64,000 nucleotides of DNA from Aminobacter aminovorans (GTDB lineage: Bacteria; Pseudomonadota; Alphaproteobacteria; Rhizobiales; Rhizobiaceae), in assembly GCF_900445235.1 (NCBI RefSeq), contig NZ_UFSM01000001.1:1172501-1236500 (forward strand), read 5' to 3'. Of the stretch, positions 26,925-37,440 are shown piece by piece (positions within the stretch are counted from its first letter, which is position 1; each line of letters starts with the position of its first letter). The position numbers and the translations under genes were made by a program. The notes under the pieces are model-generated. The model ran no database searches. It was not told the DNA's origin and saw only the letters and a program-made list of their open reading frames with translations.

Positions 26925-28058
26925 TTACTGTGTCCCGGCCGCGCTTTCAGCGAGTTTCTTGAGGGCCGCCTCATCGGCGACCTGGGCCTGCACTTCGTCG
27001 CCTTCCTTGACCAGGTCCTGGCCGGCGATGATGACCTTGGCGCCGGCGGGAATGCCACCGAGAACGAGGCCCTTCTGGGTGTCGTCGACCAGGTCGATCG
27101 GGTAGAACACCACCTTCGAGGCCGCGTCGATGGCGCGGATACCGAGGTCGCCGTTCTTGCCCAGCGTTACCACCGAGCGGGGCAACACCACCGCATCGGT
27201 CGGGTTGGCGCGGACAGTGATCTCCGCCGTCATGCCAGCCGGAATCGCGTTGTCATGGTTCGGGACCGCGATCTCGATCGGAAAAGTGCGCGTCTTGGCG
27301 GTGGCGTCGCGGCTGATGTAGCGAACCTTGCCCTTGACCACTTCGCCGTTGATGAGGCTGACATCGGCCTCGTCGCCGATCTTGACGTAGCGCAGGTCGC
27401 GCTCGCTGATCTCACCCTTGGCGAGGATCGGGTCTAGGCTCAGGATGGTGGCAACCTCGCCGCCCTGGGCGACCGACGAGCCAAGCTCCACCGAGACGCG
27501 ATCGACGACGCCGTTGAACGGAGCCTTGACCTGGTTGCGCGACAGCTCAGATTCGGATGCCTGGAGCTGCGACTGCGCAGTCTGGTAGTTGGACCATGCA
27601 ATGTCGCCGGTCAGCTTGGCCGCAGAGCCTGCCTTGGTGAGCTTCTGCGCTGCTTCCCATTCGGCTTTGCGCTGCGACAGCACCGCCTTGGCCGTTTCGA
27701 CGGCCGCGGCTTTCTCTTCGGCGTCCAGCATCAGGATCAGGTCACCCTGCTTGATGTGGTCGCCCTGCTTGACCGGCAGTTCGGCAATGATGCCGGCCGC
27801 ACGAGTGGCAAGCGTAGCGCGCTTCTCTGCTTCGGTCTGGCCGGAAATGCGGATGGCGCGGGCGTGTTCGACGCGTGGGGGCGCGACAACCATGACAGTG
27901 CGCAGCGGCGCCTTTGGTTGTTCTGCGGCCTGGGCAGGTTTTTCGTCGGGTTGGGTCTGAGCGCTGCCCACCGAAGAGAATTCGCCAGTGCCCATCCACG
28001 CAGCAAATGCCACGAGCACGACCAAGGCTGCAAGCTTATGGAACCTAATCTTCGACAT
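26925..28058 (-). CDS. RND periplasmic adaptor (membrane fusion protein)
   Basis: Encodes 377 aa of the HlyD/AcrA type. An N-terminal signal or anchor (LAALVVLVAFAAWMGTGEF) is followed by the lipoyl-like segment GIIAELPVKQGDHIKQGDLI, an alpha-helical hairpin (AKAVLSQRKAEWEAAQKL region), the second lipoyl half KAPFNGVVDRVSVELGSSV and a beta-barrel domain. It links the pump to an outer-membrane channel. The stop codon is two bases from the pump start, so both are in one operon. Confidence 0.92.
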   Translation of the reverse strand: MSKIRFHKLAALVVLVAFAAWMGTGEFSSVGSAQTQPDEKPAQAAEQPKAPLRTVMVVAPPRVEHARAIRISGQTEAEKRATLATRAAGIIAELPVKQGDHIKQGDLILMLDAEEKAAAVETAKAVLSQRKAEWEAAQKLTKAGSAAKLTGDIAWSNYQTAQSQLQASESELSRNQVKAPFNGVVDRVSVELGSSVAQGGEVATILSLDPILAKGEISERDLRYVKIGDEADVSLINGEVVKGKVRYISRDATAKTRTFPIEIAVPNHDNAIPAGMTAEITVRANPTDAVVLPRSVVTLGKNGDLGIRAIDAASKVVFYPIDLVDDTQKGLVLGGIPAGAKVIIAGQDLVKEGDEVQAQVADEAALKKLAESAAGTQ

Positions 28059-28298
28059 TGTCGTATCCGTTAAGGACGGTTGCGGCTACCGCCATCTTGC
28101 CTGGCGCGTCGCCCCGATATGGTGGCGCGCAATACCGCATTCAATCCGCCGCGGGGGCAAAGTGGCGGAAGGGCGTCTTCTACATCAAATGCAGTTCGCA
28201 AAATAGTGATAAAAAAGAATGGAAACATCCTCCTGACAAAACTGGCAGGAGGAGTCAGCACGGTGCGGTTGCCGCGCCGGAAGGCCGGATCTCGCGGG

Positions 28299-29429
28299 CT
28301 AGTTGTGATGACGAACGGCAGCCGGCTTGGCTCTTGTGGCCAGAAACTCGCGCACACGGCGTCCGACAGAGGGGCCGTGCAGCGGCTTGAAGCCGTCGTC
28401 GAGTTGCCCGGATAGGTCGAGCGTCGCGTTGGTGCCGACCGAATCAAAGTTGTCTTCGAGCCAGTCGCTTGCCGCGGTGCGGCCAAGGTCGCGCAAGTAT
28501 TCGAGGAACGCCCATTCGGCATTGACCTTCGACGACGCCGAAAGATCCTTGAAAGCCTCGTCGGCATCGATGCGGTGCATTCGGATGTCGCGGAACTCGC
28601 CATGCGGCAAGCGCCCGGCGGCGATCAGCTCCTTGATGAAGGCGATGGCACGGAATTCGCGCAGCAGCCCGGCGTTGAAGGTGATCTCGTCGATGCGGTT
28701 CTGGATCTCGTTGGCGGTCTTCGGCCTCTGCTCGCGGATGACAGGGTTGATCTGGACGAGCAGCACATCCTCAGTGCCATTGGCCTTGAAGAACGGGTAG
28801 ATCGCCGGATTGCCGCCATAACCGCCATCCCAGTAGGGCACCCCGTTGATCTCGACGGCCTGGAAGATCTGCGGCAGGCAGGCCGAGGCCATCACCGTGT
28901 CGAGGTCGATCTCGCCGTCGCTGAACACCCGCAACTGTCCGGTCTCGACATTGGTCGCCGAGATGAACAGGTCGATGTCCTTGCAGGCACGGACATTGGC
29001 GAAGTCGATCTCTTCGGCGACGACGTCGCGCAGCGGGTTGAGGTTCAACGGGTTGGCGACATAGGGCGACAAAACCCGCGACATGGTGTCGAACCAGATG
29101 TAGCCGGGCGTGTTCTCGATCGACCAGTTACCCCACAGCACATCCCAGGGCGAACGCTGCACCGGGCTGAAGCGGCCCTTGCGGGCTACCGCCCGCCAGA
29201 ATTCCGCGAGCTTGGCGCGTGCGCCGTCGGCGCCGCCGCGCACCCAGCCGTCGGCAAGCGCCACCGCGTTCATCGCGCCTGCGCTGGTGCCGGAGACGGC
29301 CTTGATGTCGAGGCGGCCGTCCTCCAGCAGACGGTCGAGCACGCCCCAGGAGAAGGCTCCATGCGAGCCGCCGCCCTGTAGTGCTACGTTGATCGGCTTG
29401 TTCTCCTCCGCCGTGCCGTTTCCAGTCAT
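28299..29429 (-). CDS. Patatin-like phospholipase
   Basis: Encodes 376 aa. The patatin fold has the oxyanion glycine loop (ALQGGGSHGAFSWGVLDRLL), the nucleophile Ser in GTSAG (about residue 47), and the catalytic Asp in WDGGYGGNPAI (about residue 204). The family hydrolyses acyl esters, and some members act near lipid or polyhydroxybutyrate metabolism. The gene is 46 bp after a 3-hydroxybutyrate dehydrogenase gene on the same strand, a pairing seen in rhizobia. A role in polymer or lipid turnover is inferred. No signal peptide is seen, so it is likely cytosolic. Confidence 0.9.
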   Translation of the reverse strand: MTGNGTAEENKPINVALQGGGSHGAFSWGVLDRLLEDGRLDIKAVSGTSAGAMNAVALADGWVRGGADGARAKLAEFWRAVARKGRFSPVQRSPWDVLWGNWSIENTPGYIWFDTMSRVLSPYVANPLNLNPLRDVVAEEIDFANVRACKDIDLFISATNVETGQLRVFSDGEIDLDTVMASACLPQIFQAVEINGVPYWDGGYGGNPAIYPFFKANGTEDVLLVQINPVIREQRPKTANEIQNRIDEITFNAGLLREFRAIAFIKELIAAGRLPHGEFRDIRMHRIDADEAFKDLSASSKVNAEWAFLEYLRDLGRTAASDWLEDNFDSVGTNATLDLSGQLDDGFKPLHGPSVGRRVREFLATRAKPAAVRHHN

Positions 29430-29475
29430 GGCGTCATGGTCCTTTGAATATGGGATATGTCCGCCCGGTGGGGCT

Positions 29476-30258
29476 TCACTGGGCGGTCCAGCCGCCATCC
29501 ACCGAGATGTGCGTGCCGTTGATCTGGCTTGCTGCCGGGGAAGCGAGGAAGACGGCAGTCGCTGCGATCTGCTCGACGGTCACGAACTCCTTGGTCGGCT
29601 GGCGGTCGAGCATGACCTCGCGGATCACCGTCTCGCGGTCCATGTTGTGCGCCTTCATCTGGTCGGGGATCTGCGCTTCGACCAGCGGGGTCAGCACGTA
29701 GCCGGGGCAGATGGCGTTGCAGGTGATCTTGTCGCGCGCGACTTCCAGCGCCACCGTCTTGGTCAGGCCCATGATGCCGTGCTTGGCCGAGACATAGGCC
29801 GACTTGTAGGCCGAGGCGACGAGGCCATGGGCGGAGGCGATGTTGATGATGCGGCCGCCACCGCCTTTCTTCATCAGCGGGATCGCGGCTGCAGAGGTGT
29901 GAAAAGCCGATGTCAGGTTGATGGCGATGATCGCGTCCCACTTCTCGATCGGAAAGTCCTCGACCGCAGCGACATGCTGGATGCCGGCATTGTTGACCAA
30001 CACGTCGACGGAGCCGAACTCCTCGGCGGTCTTGGCGACCAGCGCCCGGCACTCTGCCGCCTTCGACATGTCAGCCTTGATGTAGACGACTTCGGCCTTG
30101 TGTTCCTTGGCCAGCCGCTCGGCGATGGCATGGTCGGCCGGCGTGTCGGAGAAGGAGTTGATGACGACGTTCATGCCGTCGCGGGCAAAAGCCTCGGCGA
30201 TGGCGAGGCCGATGCCGGAAGTCGAGCCGGTAACGATGGCGGTCCTGGTTGCGGGCAT
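29476..30258 (-). CDS. bdhA: 3-hydroxybutyrate dehydrogenase
   Basis: Encodes 260 aa, a classical short-chain dehydrogenase. The cofactor motif is TGSTSGIGLAIA (residues 10-21), NNAGIQHV is the BDH-typical NAG motif, and the catalytic Ser/Tyr/Lys lie in IASAHGLVASAYKSAYVSAK. The tail ISVDGGWTAQ also fits D-beta-hydroxybutyrate dehydrogenase. It oxidises 3-hydroxybutyrate to acetoacetate with NAD in polyhydroxybutyrate breakdown. GAAGGATT precedes the start. It forms an operon with the patatin gene. The phaA/phaB synthesis genes lie about 11 kb away. Confidence 0.92.
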   Translation of the reverse strand: MPATRTAIVTGSTSGIGLAIAEAFARDGMNVVINSFSDTPADHAIAERLAKEHKAEVVYIKADMSKAAECRALVAKTAEEFGSVDVLVNNAGIQHVAAVEDFPIEKWDAIIAINLTSAFHTSAAAIPLMKKGGGGRIINIASAHGLVASAYKSAYVSAKHGIMGLTKTVALEVARDKITCNAICPGYVLTPLVEAQIPDQMKAHNMDRETVIREVMLDRQPTKEFVTVEQIAATAVFLASPAASQINGTHISVDGGWTAQ

Positions 30259-30375
30259 TCAGGAAAATCCTTCGGAATCTCTATGGTGCGATGCAGCATA
30301 TACGCGCTGTGCGACGCAAAAGAAGCACCGCTGTCGCAAAGTTTCGTGAAATTGTGGCGTGAGGACCGCGCTTTT

Positions 30376-30969
30376 CTACCAGTCGTCGTAGGCGGGGCAC
30401 TCCGATGCCGGGAGCTTCGACAGCAGGAAACGTTTGTCGTCGACGCCGGAAGACAGCTCGACCCCGCCGTCTTCGTCCTGGTCGCAATCTGACGTCATGC
30501 GCAACCGGCCGAGCGTCTCGAGATCGACGAGGATCTTGCCGTCGCCGCTGTGTTTGACCATCACGCCGCCGCCGTCGCAATCGACGCCGCAGAAGATCGA
30601 CTTGCCGTCGTCGCCGGGCCTGCATTCGCCCATCGCACTGAGCGGCTTCGGCTGTTTGTGGCCGCGCAGCCTAGCCAGGACTTCGAAATAGAAGTTGCGC
30701 TGGCCATTCGGCGCAAATTCGTCCGGATCATGGATGTAGTAGGCGATCCGGAACTGCATCTCCGTCACCTGCTGCTTCGGGTGCGCCTTGAGGTGCGCCG
30801 CATCGTAGACGCGACTGAAACAGGCGCGGGCGCCGGCTTCGGGCGGGATGAAGTTGGCGAGTTCGCCCTCCTTGCCGGGTTCGATTGCCTGGGCGCGGGC
30901 TTCGGCGCAAACTAGTAGCGCCGACAGGGCGAGAAGCGGCAAGACGGGACTGCGGAGCGATGCTGCCAT
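30376..30969 (-). CDS. Secreted protein of unknown function
   Basis: Encodes 197 aa. The signal peptide ([19 protein letters not shown]) is probably cleaved after ARA or AQA near residue 27. The mature protein contains several cysteines ([47 protein letters not shown]), which suggests disulphides in the periplasm. An acidic DCDQDEDGG stretch may bind metal, but this is speculation. No known family was recognised. It is monocistronic, with GGGGGA before the start. Confidence 0.75.
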   Translation of the reverse strand: MAASLRSPVLPLLALSALLVCAEARAQAIEPGKEGELANFIPPEAGARACFSRVYDAAHLKAHPKQQVTEMQFRIAYYIHDPDEFAPNGQRNFYFEVLARLRGHKQPKPLSAMGECRPGDDGKSIFCGVDCDGGGVMVKHSGDGKILVDLETLGRLRMTSDCDQDEDGGVELSSGVDDKRFLLSKLPASECPAYDDW

Positions 30970-31143
30970 GAAATCCCCCGTGGATGTCAGTCCACACTAC
31001 AGCATCGGCCGTCGTTGTTCATCTCGCTGCTTGCAGTCAGGTTAACGCCGCCCTTGGCGGGCGCGACCACCTGCGATATTGACATCGCGCGCAGCGCGCG
31101 CCACCTCAGGCGCGGATACCTCGAGCTTCAAGAAGGCCGTCCG

Positions 31144-32397
31144 ATGACCGGCTACTTTTCGTCCCCATTTCCCCGCCGCAAGTCGGTCGGCGTCAGCGTC
31201 GGCGGCGTGATCGTTGGTGGCGAAGCGCCGGTCGTCGTGCAGTCGATGACCAACACCGACACGGCCGACATCGACAAGACTGTCGCCCAGGTCGCAGCGC
31301 TTCATCGGGCCGGCTCGGAAATCGTGCGCATCACCGTCGATCGCGACGAAAGTGCCGCCGCCGTTCCACATATCCGCGACCGTCTCGCCCGCCTCGGCAT
31401 CAACGTGCCGCTAGTCGGCGACTTTCATTATATCGGCCACAAGCTGCTTGCCGACCATCCCGCCTGCGCCGAGGCGCTTGCCAAATACCGCATCAATCCG
31501 GGCAATGTCGGATTCAAGGAAAAGAAGGACAAGCAGTTCGCCGACATCGTCGAGATGGCGATCCGCTACGACAAGCCGGTGCGCATCGGCGTCAACTGGG
31601 GTTCGCTCGACCAGGATCTTTTGACCCGGCTGATGGACGAGAACCAGGCGAACGGATCGCCCCTCACCGCCAGCCAGGTGATGCACGAGGCCATCGTGAA
31701 GTCGGCGCTGATCTCGGCGGATCTCGCCGAAGAAATCGGGCTGCCGCGCGAAAACATCATCCTGTCGGCCAAGGTCAGCGGTGTGCAGGACCTGATCGCC
31801 GTCTACACCATGCTTGCCGCCCGCTCCAACCACGCGCTGCATCTCGGCCTGACCGAAGCCGGCATGGGCTCGAAAGGCATCGTCGCCTCCTCGGCGGCGA
31901 TGGGCATCCTGTTGCAGCAGGGTATCGGCGACACCATCCGCATTTCGCTGACGCCCGAGCCCAATGGCGACCGGACCCGGGAGGTCCAGGTGTCGCAGGA
32001 ACTGCTGCAGACCATGGGCTTCCGCCAGTTCGTGCCGATCGTCGCCGCATGCCCGGGCTGCGGCCGCACCACCTCGACGGTGTTCCAGGAATTGGCCCAG
32101 AACATCCAGGACGATCTTCGCAAGAACATGCCCGTCTGGCGAGAGAAGTATCCCGGCGTCGAAATGCTGAAGGTCGCGGTGATGGGCTGCATCGTCAACG
32201 GCCCAGGCGAATCCAAGCATGCCGACATTGGCATATCCTTGCCTGGCACCGGCGAGACGCCTACGGCCCCCGTGTTCATCGACGGCAAGAAGGCGGCGAC
32301 GCTGCGCGGACCTGCCATTGCCGCCGATTTCGAGAAGATGGTCGCCGACTATATCGAGCAGCGTTTCGGTCGGGGCGGCCAGGCGGCAGCTGAATAG
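31144..32397 (+). CDS. ispG: 4-hydroxy-3-methylbut-2-enyl-diphosphate synthase
   Basis: Encodes 417 aa, the size of bacterial IspG (GcpE), which converts methylerythritol cyclodiphosphate to HMBPP in the MEP isoprenoid pathway. The N-terminal TIM barrel begins [20 protein letters not shown]. The C-terminal iron-sulphur domain has the [4Fe-4S] ligands in ACPGCGR and CIVNGPGE with a nearby Glu. The start at 31144 was chosen because the longer frame adds residues without homology. The next gene starts 3 bp after the stop, so they may be co-transcribed although unrelated in function. Confidence 0.97.
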   Translation: MTGYFSSPFPRRKSVGVSVGGVIVGGEAPVVVQSMTNTDTADIDKTVAQVAALHRAGSEIVRITVDRDESAAAVPHIRDRLARLGINVPLVGDFHYIGHKLLADHPACAEALAKYRINPGNVGFKEKKDKQFADIVEMAIRYDKPVRIGVNWGSLDQDLLTRLMDENQANGSPLTASQVMHEAIVKSALISADLAEEIGLPRENIILSAKVSGVQDLIAVYTMLAARSNHALHLGLTEAGMGSKGIVASSAAMGILLQQGIGDTIRISLTPEPNGDRTREVQVSQELLQTMGFRQFVPIVAACPGCGRTTSTVFQELAQNIQDDLRKNMPVWREKYPGVEMLKVAVMGCIVNGPGESKHADIGISLPGTGETPTAPVFIDGKKAATLRGPAIAADFEKMVADYIEQRFGRGGQAAAE

Positions 32398-32399
32398 GG

Positions 32400-33254
32400 A
32401 TGCGGAACCTGTCGAGGGCAGCTCTGGCTTTCCTCGTTTTGCTGGCCCTGTGTGCGCCTGCACTGGCCGATCCGCCGCGGTCGCCGAAAAAGGCCCATGC
32501 CGCGCGCGTCTGCGAGCTCATCGACACTCATGCCCGGCGCCACGGCCTGCCCAGTGAGTTCTTCGCCCGGCTGATCTGGAAGGAAAGCCGCTTCGATCCG
32601 AACGCGGTGAGCCCGGCGGGTGCTGAAGGCATAGCCCAGTTCATGCCGGGAACCGCCGCGATGCGCGGCCTCGCCAATCCGTTCGACATGGAGCAGGCGA
32701 TCCCGGCTTCAGCACGCTATCTCGGCGAACTCAAGACCGGCTTCGGTAATCTCGGTCTCGCCGCCGCTGCCTACAATGCCGGCGAGAACCGCGTCGCGCG
32801 CTGGCTCTCGTCAGGCGGCTTCCTGCCGCTCGAAACCGAGGATTATGTGCTCGCCATCATGGGCGAGCCGGCCGACAACTTTGCCGACAAGGCCCATGCC
32901 GGAACGAACCGGCCGCTTGATCCAACGATGTCCTTTGCCGCTGCCTGCCAGAACCTCAGGGTCATCATGTCCCAGACCATCGCAATGGCGAGCGTGCATG
33001 TGAAACCCTGGGGCATCCAGGTCGCTGGCAACTTCCGCCGGTCCGCGGCGATCAGGCAGTGGCAGCGGCTCGAGGGACGTTTTCCGAAACTGCTGTCATC
33101 GCATGAACCCGTCGTCAGCCGGGTGCGCACACCGATCGGCCGGCGTGGCATCTATGCCGTGCGCATCGGTGCTGACGATCGCAGCGAAGCAGGCCAGATA
33201 TGCCAGAGCCTGCGCAGCATCGGCGGCTCCTGCATTGTGGTCAGGAACCGCTGA
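32400..33254 (+). CDS. Lytic transglycosylase (SLT domain)
   Basis: Encodes 284 aa. The signal peptide (FLVLLALCAPALA) is cleaved near residue 23. The SLT goose-lysozyme-like domain spans about residues 40-150, with the catalytic Glu in IWKESRFDPNAVSPAGAEGI and the AAAYNAGENRV motif. The C-terminal 75 residues (RRGIYAVRIGADDRSEAGQI, then CQSLRSIGGSCIVVRN) look like a SPOR-type peptidoglycan-binding module. It cleaves glycan strands in the periplasm. It begins 3 bp after ispG, with no separate promoter evident. Confidence 0.9.
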   Translation: MRNLSRAALAFLVLLALCAPALADPPRSPKKAHAARVCELIDTHARRHGLPSEFFARLIWKESRFDPNAVSPAGAEGIAQFMPGTAAMRGLANPFDMEQAIPASARYLGELKTGFGNLGLAAAAYNAGENRVARWLSSGGFLPLETEDYVLAIMGEPADNFADKAHAGTNRPLDPTMSFAAACQNLRVIMSQTIAMASVHVKPWGIQVAGNFRRSAAIRQWQRLEGRFPKLLSSHEPVVSRVRTPIGRRGIYAVRIGADDRSEAGQICQSLRSIGGSCIVVRNR

Positions 33255-33267
33255 CGTCCGGCCTTGT

Positions 33268-33741
33268 TCAGGCCGCAGCCGAACTCTTGAGCGGCGGTTG
33301 AGCCGTGAGCAGGCGATATGCCGTTGCGGCATCGTCAGCCTGCCGCAGGCGCGCCGGCACTTCGACGTCACGCAGCCGGCGGGCGATCTTTGCCAGTACG
33401 TTGAGATGTTCCTGCGGCGAGGCCTCGGGCAACAGCAGCAGCACGACAAGATCGACGTCGCGGTCGTCGATGGCCTCGAACGGGCAGGGCGCTGCAAGCC
33501 GCGCAAATGCGCCATATGGCCTTTGCAGTCCGCGCACCTTCGCATGGGCGATCGCGACGCCCTGGCCAAGCCCGGTCGAGCCGAGCTTTTCCCTGGCTGC
33601 AAGCACCGAACTGATCTCGGCGGCCGGACAGCCGGTGCGCCACGCTGCATGGGCTGCAAGCGCTTTGAGCAGCCGCGTCTTGCTCTCCGGCCGGAGGTCG
33701 AGGACCACGTCCTCGACCGAAATCACGTCCGAGATTTCCAT
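33268..33741 (-). CDS. PTS EIIA-like (PtsN family) protein
   Basis: Encodes 157 aa, the length of EIIA-Ntr proteins. The phosphorylated His lies in GVAIAHAKVRGLQRPYGAFA (about residue 66), and the fold shows the usual DLVVLLLLPEASPQEHLNVLAKIA segment. It resembles PtsN, which acts in the nitrogen phosphotransferase relay rather than sugar import. No EI or HPr gene is nearby. It may be a second, stand-alone copy. It is convergent with the transglycosylase gene. Confidence 0.88.
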   Translation of the reverse strand: MEISDVISVEDVVLDLRPESKTRLLKALAAHAAWRTGCPAAEISSVLAAREKLGSTGLGQGVAIAHAKVRGLQRPYGAFARLAAPCPFEAIDDRDVDLVVLLLLPEASPQEHLNVLAKIARRLRDVEVPARLRQADDAATAYRLLTAQPPLKSSAAA

Positions 33742-33743
33742 AG

Positions 33744-33929
33744 TCAGCTTGAAAGCATGGTGGCCAGCGCCAGGCCACCCAGCAGCACGCCGGTCACAAA
33801 GAACAGGCGGGTGAACATGAAGGGTTCGGTCTGGCCCTTGACCAGCTTGCCGTCATTGGCGGCATCACGGCGCGTGGGCTCAACGGTCCGTGCGCTGACG
33901 AACCGATCGGGCATCTGGGTACGAAGCAT
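33744..33929 (-). CDS. Small single-helix membrane protein
   Basis: Encodes 61 aa. The N-terminal half is polar and basic and the C terminus carries one hydrophobic helix (RLFFVTGVLLGGLALATML). The start at 33929 follows AAGGAAGTAAGAAA, a strong ribosome site, and is preferred over the ATG at 33974. It ends two bases before the PtsN-like gene start, so they are probably co-transcribed. No family was recognised. Confidence 0.65.
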   Translation of the reverse strand: MLRTQMPDRFVSARTVEPTRRDAANDGKLVKGQTEPFMFTRLFFVTGVLLGGLALATMLSS

Positions 33930-34071
33930 TTTCTTACTTCCTTGTTGTTCGCGCTGGAGCGGCGAGGTCGCCATCCTCCGGTCGCGTCAGGAAGGTAAAA
34001 TTCATCGCATCAGGATTCGAGAGAGGCGGACACCCCAAGAAATAAAGAAGTCATAGGGATCCCGGCGGCAT

Positions 34072-36402
34072 TTATGCCGACTGCACCATTTCGACGCTCT
34101 CGCTCAGCCAGGTGCCGATCTTGGCACCGAGCTTGTCGGGAGAAACCGGCTTGGGCAGGTAATCGTCCATGCCGGCTTCGATGCATTTCTCACGGTCGCC
34201 TTTCAAGGCATGCGCGGTGACGCCGATGATCGGTGTTCGGCTACCATTGGCCGCCTCCTCAGTACGGATGGCGCGTGTCGCCTCGTAGCCGTTCATCTCC
34301 GGCATCGAAACGTCCATCAGGATCAGCTTCGGCTTGAAGGTGCGGTACATCTCCACGGCCGTGCGGCCGTTGCCGGCTATGCGATGGCTGAGGCCAAGTC
34401 CGGAGAGGATCTGGCCGAAGACGAGCTGGTTGACCTCGTTGTCCTCGGCCACTAGGACGTCGAGCCCGTTGCTCTGCAGAACCGCCGGCTCCGGATGCGC
34501 AAGTGCGGTGGCGGGGCCGCGAATGACGGTGAAGGCCGGTGGCGGTGCGTGGCGGACAGGCTCGCGTACGAATTCGGTTCGGCCCGCCTGTGAACGCGCC
34601 TTCTGCACCGCGGCGATCACCGTGCCGAGCAGCACCGCCGAGCGGGCGGGTTTGGTCAGGTGTGCCGCGATGCCGAAATCGAGCACCATGCGGGAGAAAT
34701 CGATCTGGTCGACGGAGGTCAGCAGCACCACCGGGATCGATGAGATGCGGCTGTCGGCGGCGATCGCCTTGGCGACATCGGCGCCGTTCATGCCAGGCAT
34801 CTGGTAGTCGAGTATGACGCAGTCGACGCTGGCGCCGAGCTGGGCGGCGCGGTCCAGGAAGGCCAGGCCGATGGCGCCGCTTTCGGCGGCGGCGCAGTCA
34901 AAGCCCCAGCTCTTCAGCTGCTCGATAAGGATTTCGCGGTTGACCGGGTTATCGTCGATGACCAGCACGCGTGCGCCGGTGACGTCGACCGGCACGACGC
35001 TGCTTGCCTGCTGTGCTTCATAGACGGGCAGCATGGCGGTGAACCAGAACACCGAACCCTTGCCGATCTCGCTTTCGACGCCGATACGGCCGCCCATCAG
35101 GTCGACGAGGCGGGCAGCGATGGCAAGGCCGAGGCCGGTGCCTTCATGGCGGCGCGTCGAGCTGCCGTCGACCTGGGCGAACTTCTCGAACACGCTCTGC
35201 AGTTTGTCGGCGGGGATGCCGATACCGGTGTCCTCGACGCGGATGCTGAGCGCCACGGTCCCATCGACGATCTCGCCGGTGACGTCGACAAGAACATGGC
35301 CGCGCTCGGTGAACTTCACCGCATTTCCGAGCATGTTGGTGACGATCTGGCGGAAGCGCCCGACGTCGCCGGTCACGTGGCTGGGCAGGCGCGGGTCGAT
35401 GCGGACGATGAGCTCCAGGTTCTTTTCGGCCACCCGGGCCGAGATCAGGGTCGCGACATCCTCGACCGCCTCGCCGAGATGGAACGGTGCAGGATCGAGC
35501 GTCAGCTGGCCTGCGTTGATCTTGGAGAAGTCGAGTACGTCGTTGATGATCGTCAGAAGGGCGTTGCCCGATTTCACGATGACTTCGGTGAAGGTCTTCT
35601 GGCGCGGCGTCAGATCGGTTCGCGCCAGAAGCTCGGCCATGCCGAGCACGCCGTTCATCGGCGTTCGGATCTCGTGACTCATATTGGCAAGGAATTCCGA
35701 CTTGGCACGGTCCGCCGCCTCGGCTTTCGAGAGGGAAGCGGCACTTTCGGCAAATGCCTTGCGGATGGCGTGTTCCATCGGGCGGAAGACCCATGCCGCG
35801 ACGCCGCCGATGACCAATACCAGAAGTGCCGCCGCTGTCGTCAGAAGCCGGTCGCTGCGGGTCTCGGCGTAACGCCGTTCGTTCTCCATGGCGGCCGTGG
35901 CGCGCAGCAGCATCGGCTGGGCAAACAGGTCGTTCTGGTTGCGGATCTCGCGGTAGCTCCATTCGTCGGAAGTCTGCGCACTGGCCAGCGCGTCGAGGTT
36001 GTGGGTGATGTCGCGTGCGGACCAGAACAGATCGCCATTGACGGAAGCGCTGTCGAGCTCGCGTACGGATCTGTCGGACAGGCTCGGGCGTATGGTGTCG
36101 ATCGCGTTGGTCAGGTGGCTGATGCGGGCGTCGAGCCGGACCGCATGATTGCGGGCGGCCGCGGCCAGCGCTTCCTGTGTTTCCGGCCGCCAAGCGGCAT
36201 TCGTCGTTTCGGCGAAACTGCTGGCGTTGCGCAATTCGCGCGAAAACAGCTGCAGTTCGGCGGCAATGGCATCGACGTCGCGGCGATAGGTGTTGCCCTG
36301 GCTGAAGGCCAACATGACGGCGATGGACGTCAGTGCGAAGATCAGGAGACCCGAAAGGTATCTGATCCGTATCGAACGGATGAAGGACGAGTGCTCCGGC
36401 AT
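34072..36402 (-). CDS. Hybrid sensor histidine kinase with two receiver domains
   Basis: Encodes 776 aa. Two membrane helices (about residues 15-35 and 188-208) enclose a helical periplasmic sensor. The HisKA domain has the phospho-His in [12 protein letters not shown] (His243), and the HATPase motifs are GNAVKFT, DTGIGIP and EGTGLGLAI. Two receivers follow: the first with the phospho-Asp in [13 protein letters not shown] (mid-500s), the second with Asp697 in [13 protein letters not shown]. No Hpt domain follows, so phosphate must go to an outside Hpt protein or the second receiver may serve as output. No cognate regulator is adjacent. The start at 36402 has GGGG upstream. Confidence 0.93.
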   Translation of the reverse strand: MPEHSSFIRSIRIRYLSGLLIFALTSIAVMLAFSQGNTYRRDVDAIAAELQLFSRELRNASSFAETTNAAWRPETQEALAAAARNHAVRLDARISHLTNAIDTIRPSLSDRSVRELDSASVNGDLFWSARDITHNLDALASAQTSDEWSYREIRNQNDLFAQPMLLRATAAMENERRYAETRSDRLLTTAAALLVLVIGGVAAWVFRPMEHAIRKAFAESAASLSKAEAADRAKSEFLANMSHEIRTPMNGVLGMAELLARTDLTPRQKTFTEVIVKSGNALLTIINDVLDFSKINAGQLTLDPAPFHLGEAVEDVATLISARVAEKNLELIVRIDPRLPSHVTGDVGRFRQIVTNMLGNAVKFTERGHVLVDVTGEIVDGTVALSIRVEDTGIGIPADKLQSVFEKFAQVDGSSTRRHEGTGLGLAIAARLVDLMGGRIGVESEIGKGSVFWFTAMLPVYEAQQASSVVPVDVTGARVLVIDDNPVNREILIEQLKSWGFDCAAAESGAIGLAFLDRAAQLGASVDCVILDYQMPGMNGADVAKAIAADSRISSIPVVLLTSVDQIDFSRMVLDFGIAAHLTKPARSAVLLGTVIAAVQKARSQAGRTEFVREPVRHAPPPAFTVIRGPATALAHPEPAVLQSNGLDVLVAEDNEVNQLVFGQILSGLGLSHRIAGNGRTAVEMYRTFKPKLILMDVSMPEMNGYEATRAIRTEEAANGSRTPIIGVTAHALKGDREKCIEAGMDDYLPKPVSPDKLGAKIGTWLSESVEMVQSA

Positions 36403-36522
36403 GCGCAACCCCAAACACATACGCACAGTTCTACGGAGCCGGAATAGACACCATTAACATTAAGAGTTTCTGACCCGCACAACTTGTCCGCGAGATTGTT
36501 GGTTGCCCGCCGACAGTAGAGA

Positions 36523-37440
36523 TCAGCTATTGCGCTCGGCGACGAAACTTGCGGCAGCCTTGAGCATGATTGCACGCTCGCCGAAGGGGTCGAGCAAGTC
36601 ATGCGCCTGGTTGACCAGGCCGACGAGCTGGGAGCGGGCCCAATCGGGGCCGTGCAGCGACACCAGTGTCGCCTTGCCGGCGGCGGCGTCCTTGCCGGTG
36701 GCCTTGCCCATTGTCTCGGCGTCGGCGGTGAGGTCCAGCAGGTCGTCGGCGAGCTGGAAGGCAAGCCCGATCGCCGAGCCAAATTCGGCCAGCCTTTCGC
36801 GCTCGTCGGCCGGGGCGCCGGCGATGACGGCGCCTGCCTCGCAGGCGAAGCGGATCAGCGCGCCTGTCTTCATTGCCTGCAGCCGGATGATGCCAGTCTC
36901 GCCGGGTTTGTTGCGTTCGGCGTCGAGATCGAGCGCCTGGCCGCCGACCATGCCGCCGGGACCGGCAGCGCGGGAGAGCGCCAGCACCAGTGCGGCGCGG
37001 CGATCCGCCGGCAGCGGCGTCGCCTCATCGGCAATGATGTCGAAGGCAAAGGTCAACAGGCCGTCGCCGGCAAGGATAGCGGTCGCCTCGTCGAAAGCCT
37101 TGTGCACCGTCGGCTGGCCGCGGCGCAGGTCGTCATCGTCCATCGCCGGCAGGTCGTCGTGGATCAGTGAATAGCAATGTACGCATTCGAGTGCCGCGGC
37201 GACGCGCAGCGCGGCCTCGCCGTCGGCCTCGAACAGGGCGGCACTTTCCAGAACCAGGAAGGGACGCAGCCGCTTGCCGCCATTGAGCACGCCGTGGCGC
37301 ATCGCGGCCATCAGATGCCCGGGGCGCGCGATCTCGCCGGACAAAGGGCTTTCGCCGAGCAGGTGGCGCAACTGCGCTTCAACGGCCTCGGCGCGGATGC
37401 GCAGGAAGGTTTCGAACATGATATCGCTATCGATCGTCAT
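36523..37440 (-). CDS. ispA: Farnesyl/geranylgeranyl diphosphate synthase
   Basis: Encodes 305 aa of the trans-polyprenyl synthase family. The first aspartate-rich motif is DDLPAMDDDD (a DDxxxxD insertion form, as in type II bacterial FPP synthases) and the second is DDLLD. NGGKRLRPFLV and the GQALDLD loop are also typical. It condenses IPP with DMAPP/GPP, following the IspG step encoded about 5 kb away. Farnesyl diphosphate is the likeliest product because of the motif insertion and length. Geranylgeranyl diphosphate remains possible. The exact start (37440 or 37419) is uncertain. Confidence 0.9.
   Translation of the reverse strand: MTIDSDIMFETFLRIRAEAVEAQLRHLLGESPLSGEIARPGHLMAAMRHGVLNGGKRLRPFLVLESAALFEADGEAALRVAAALECVHCYSLIHDDLPAMDDDDLRRGQPTVHKAFDEATAILAGDGLLTFAFDIIADEATPLPADRRAALVLALSRAAGPGGMVGGQALDLDAERNKPGETGIIRLQAMKTGALIRFACEAGAVIAGAPADERERLAEFGSAIGLAFQLADDLLDLTADAETMGKATGKDAAAGKATLVSLHGPDWARSQLVGLVNQAHDLLDPFGERAIMLKAAASFVAERNS

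Noticed and set aside
28231..28254. Terminator between the patatin gene and the RND adaptor
   Set aside because: CCTCCTG and CAGGAGG can pair over seven bases, but no T tract follows on either strand and it lies upstream of the adaptor gene, so a terminator call is not supported.
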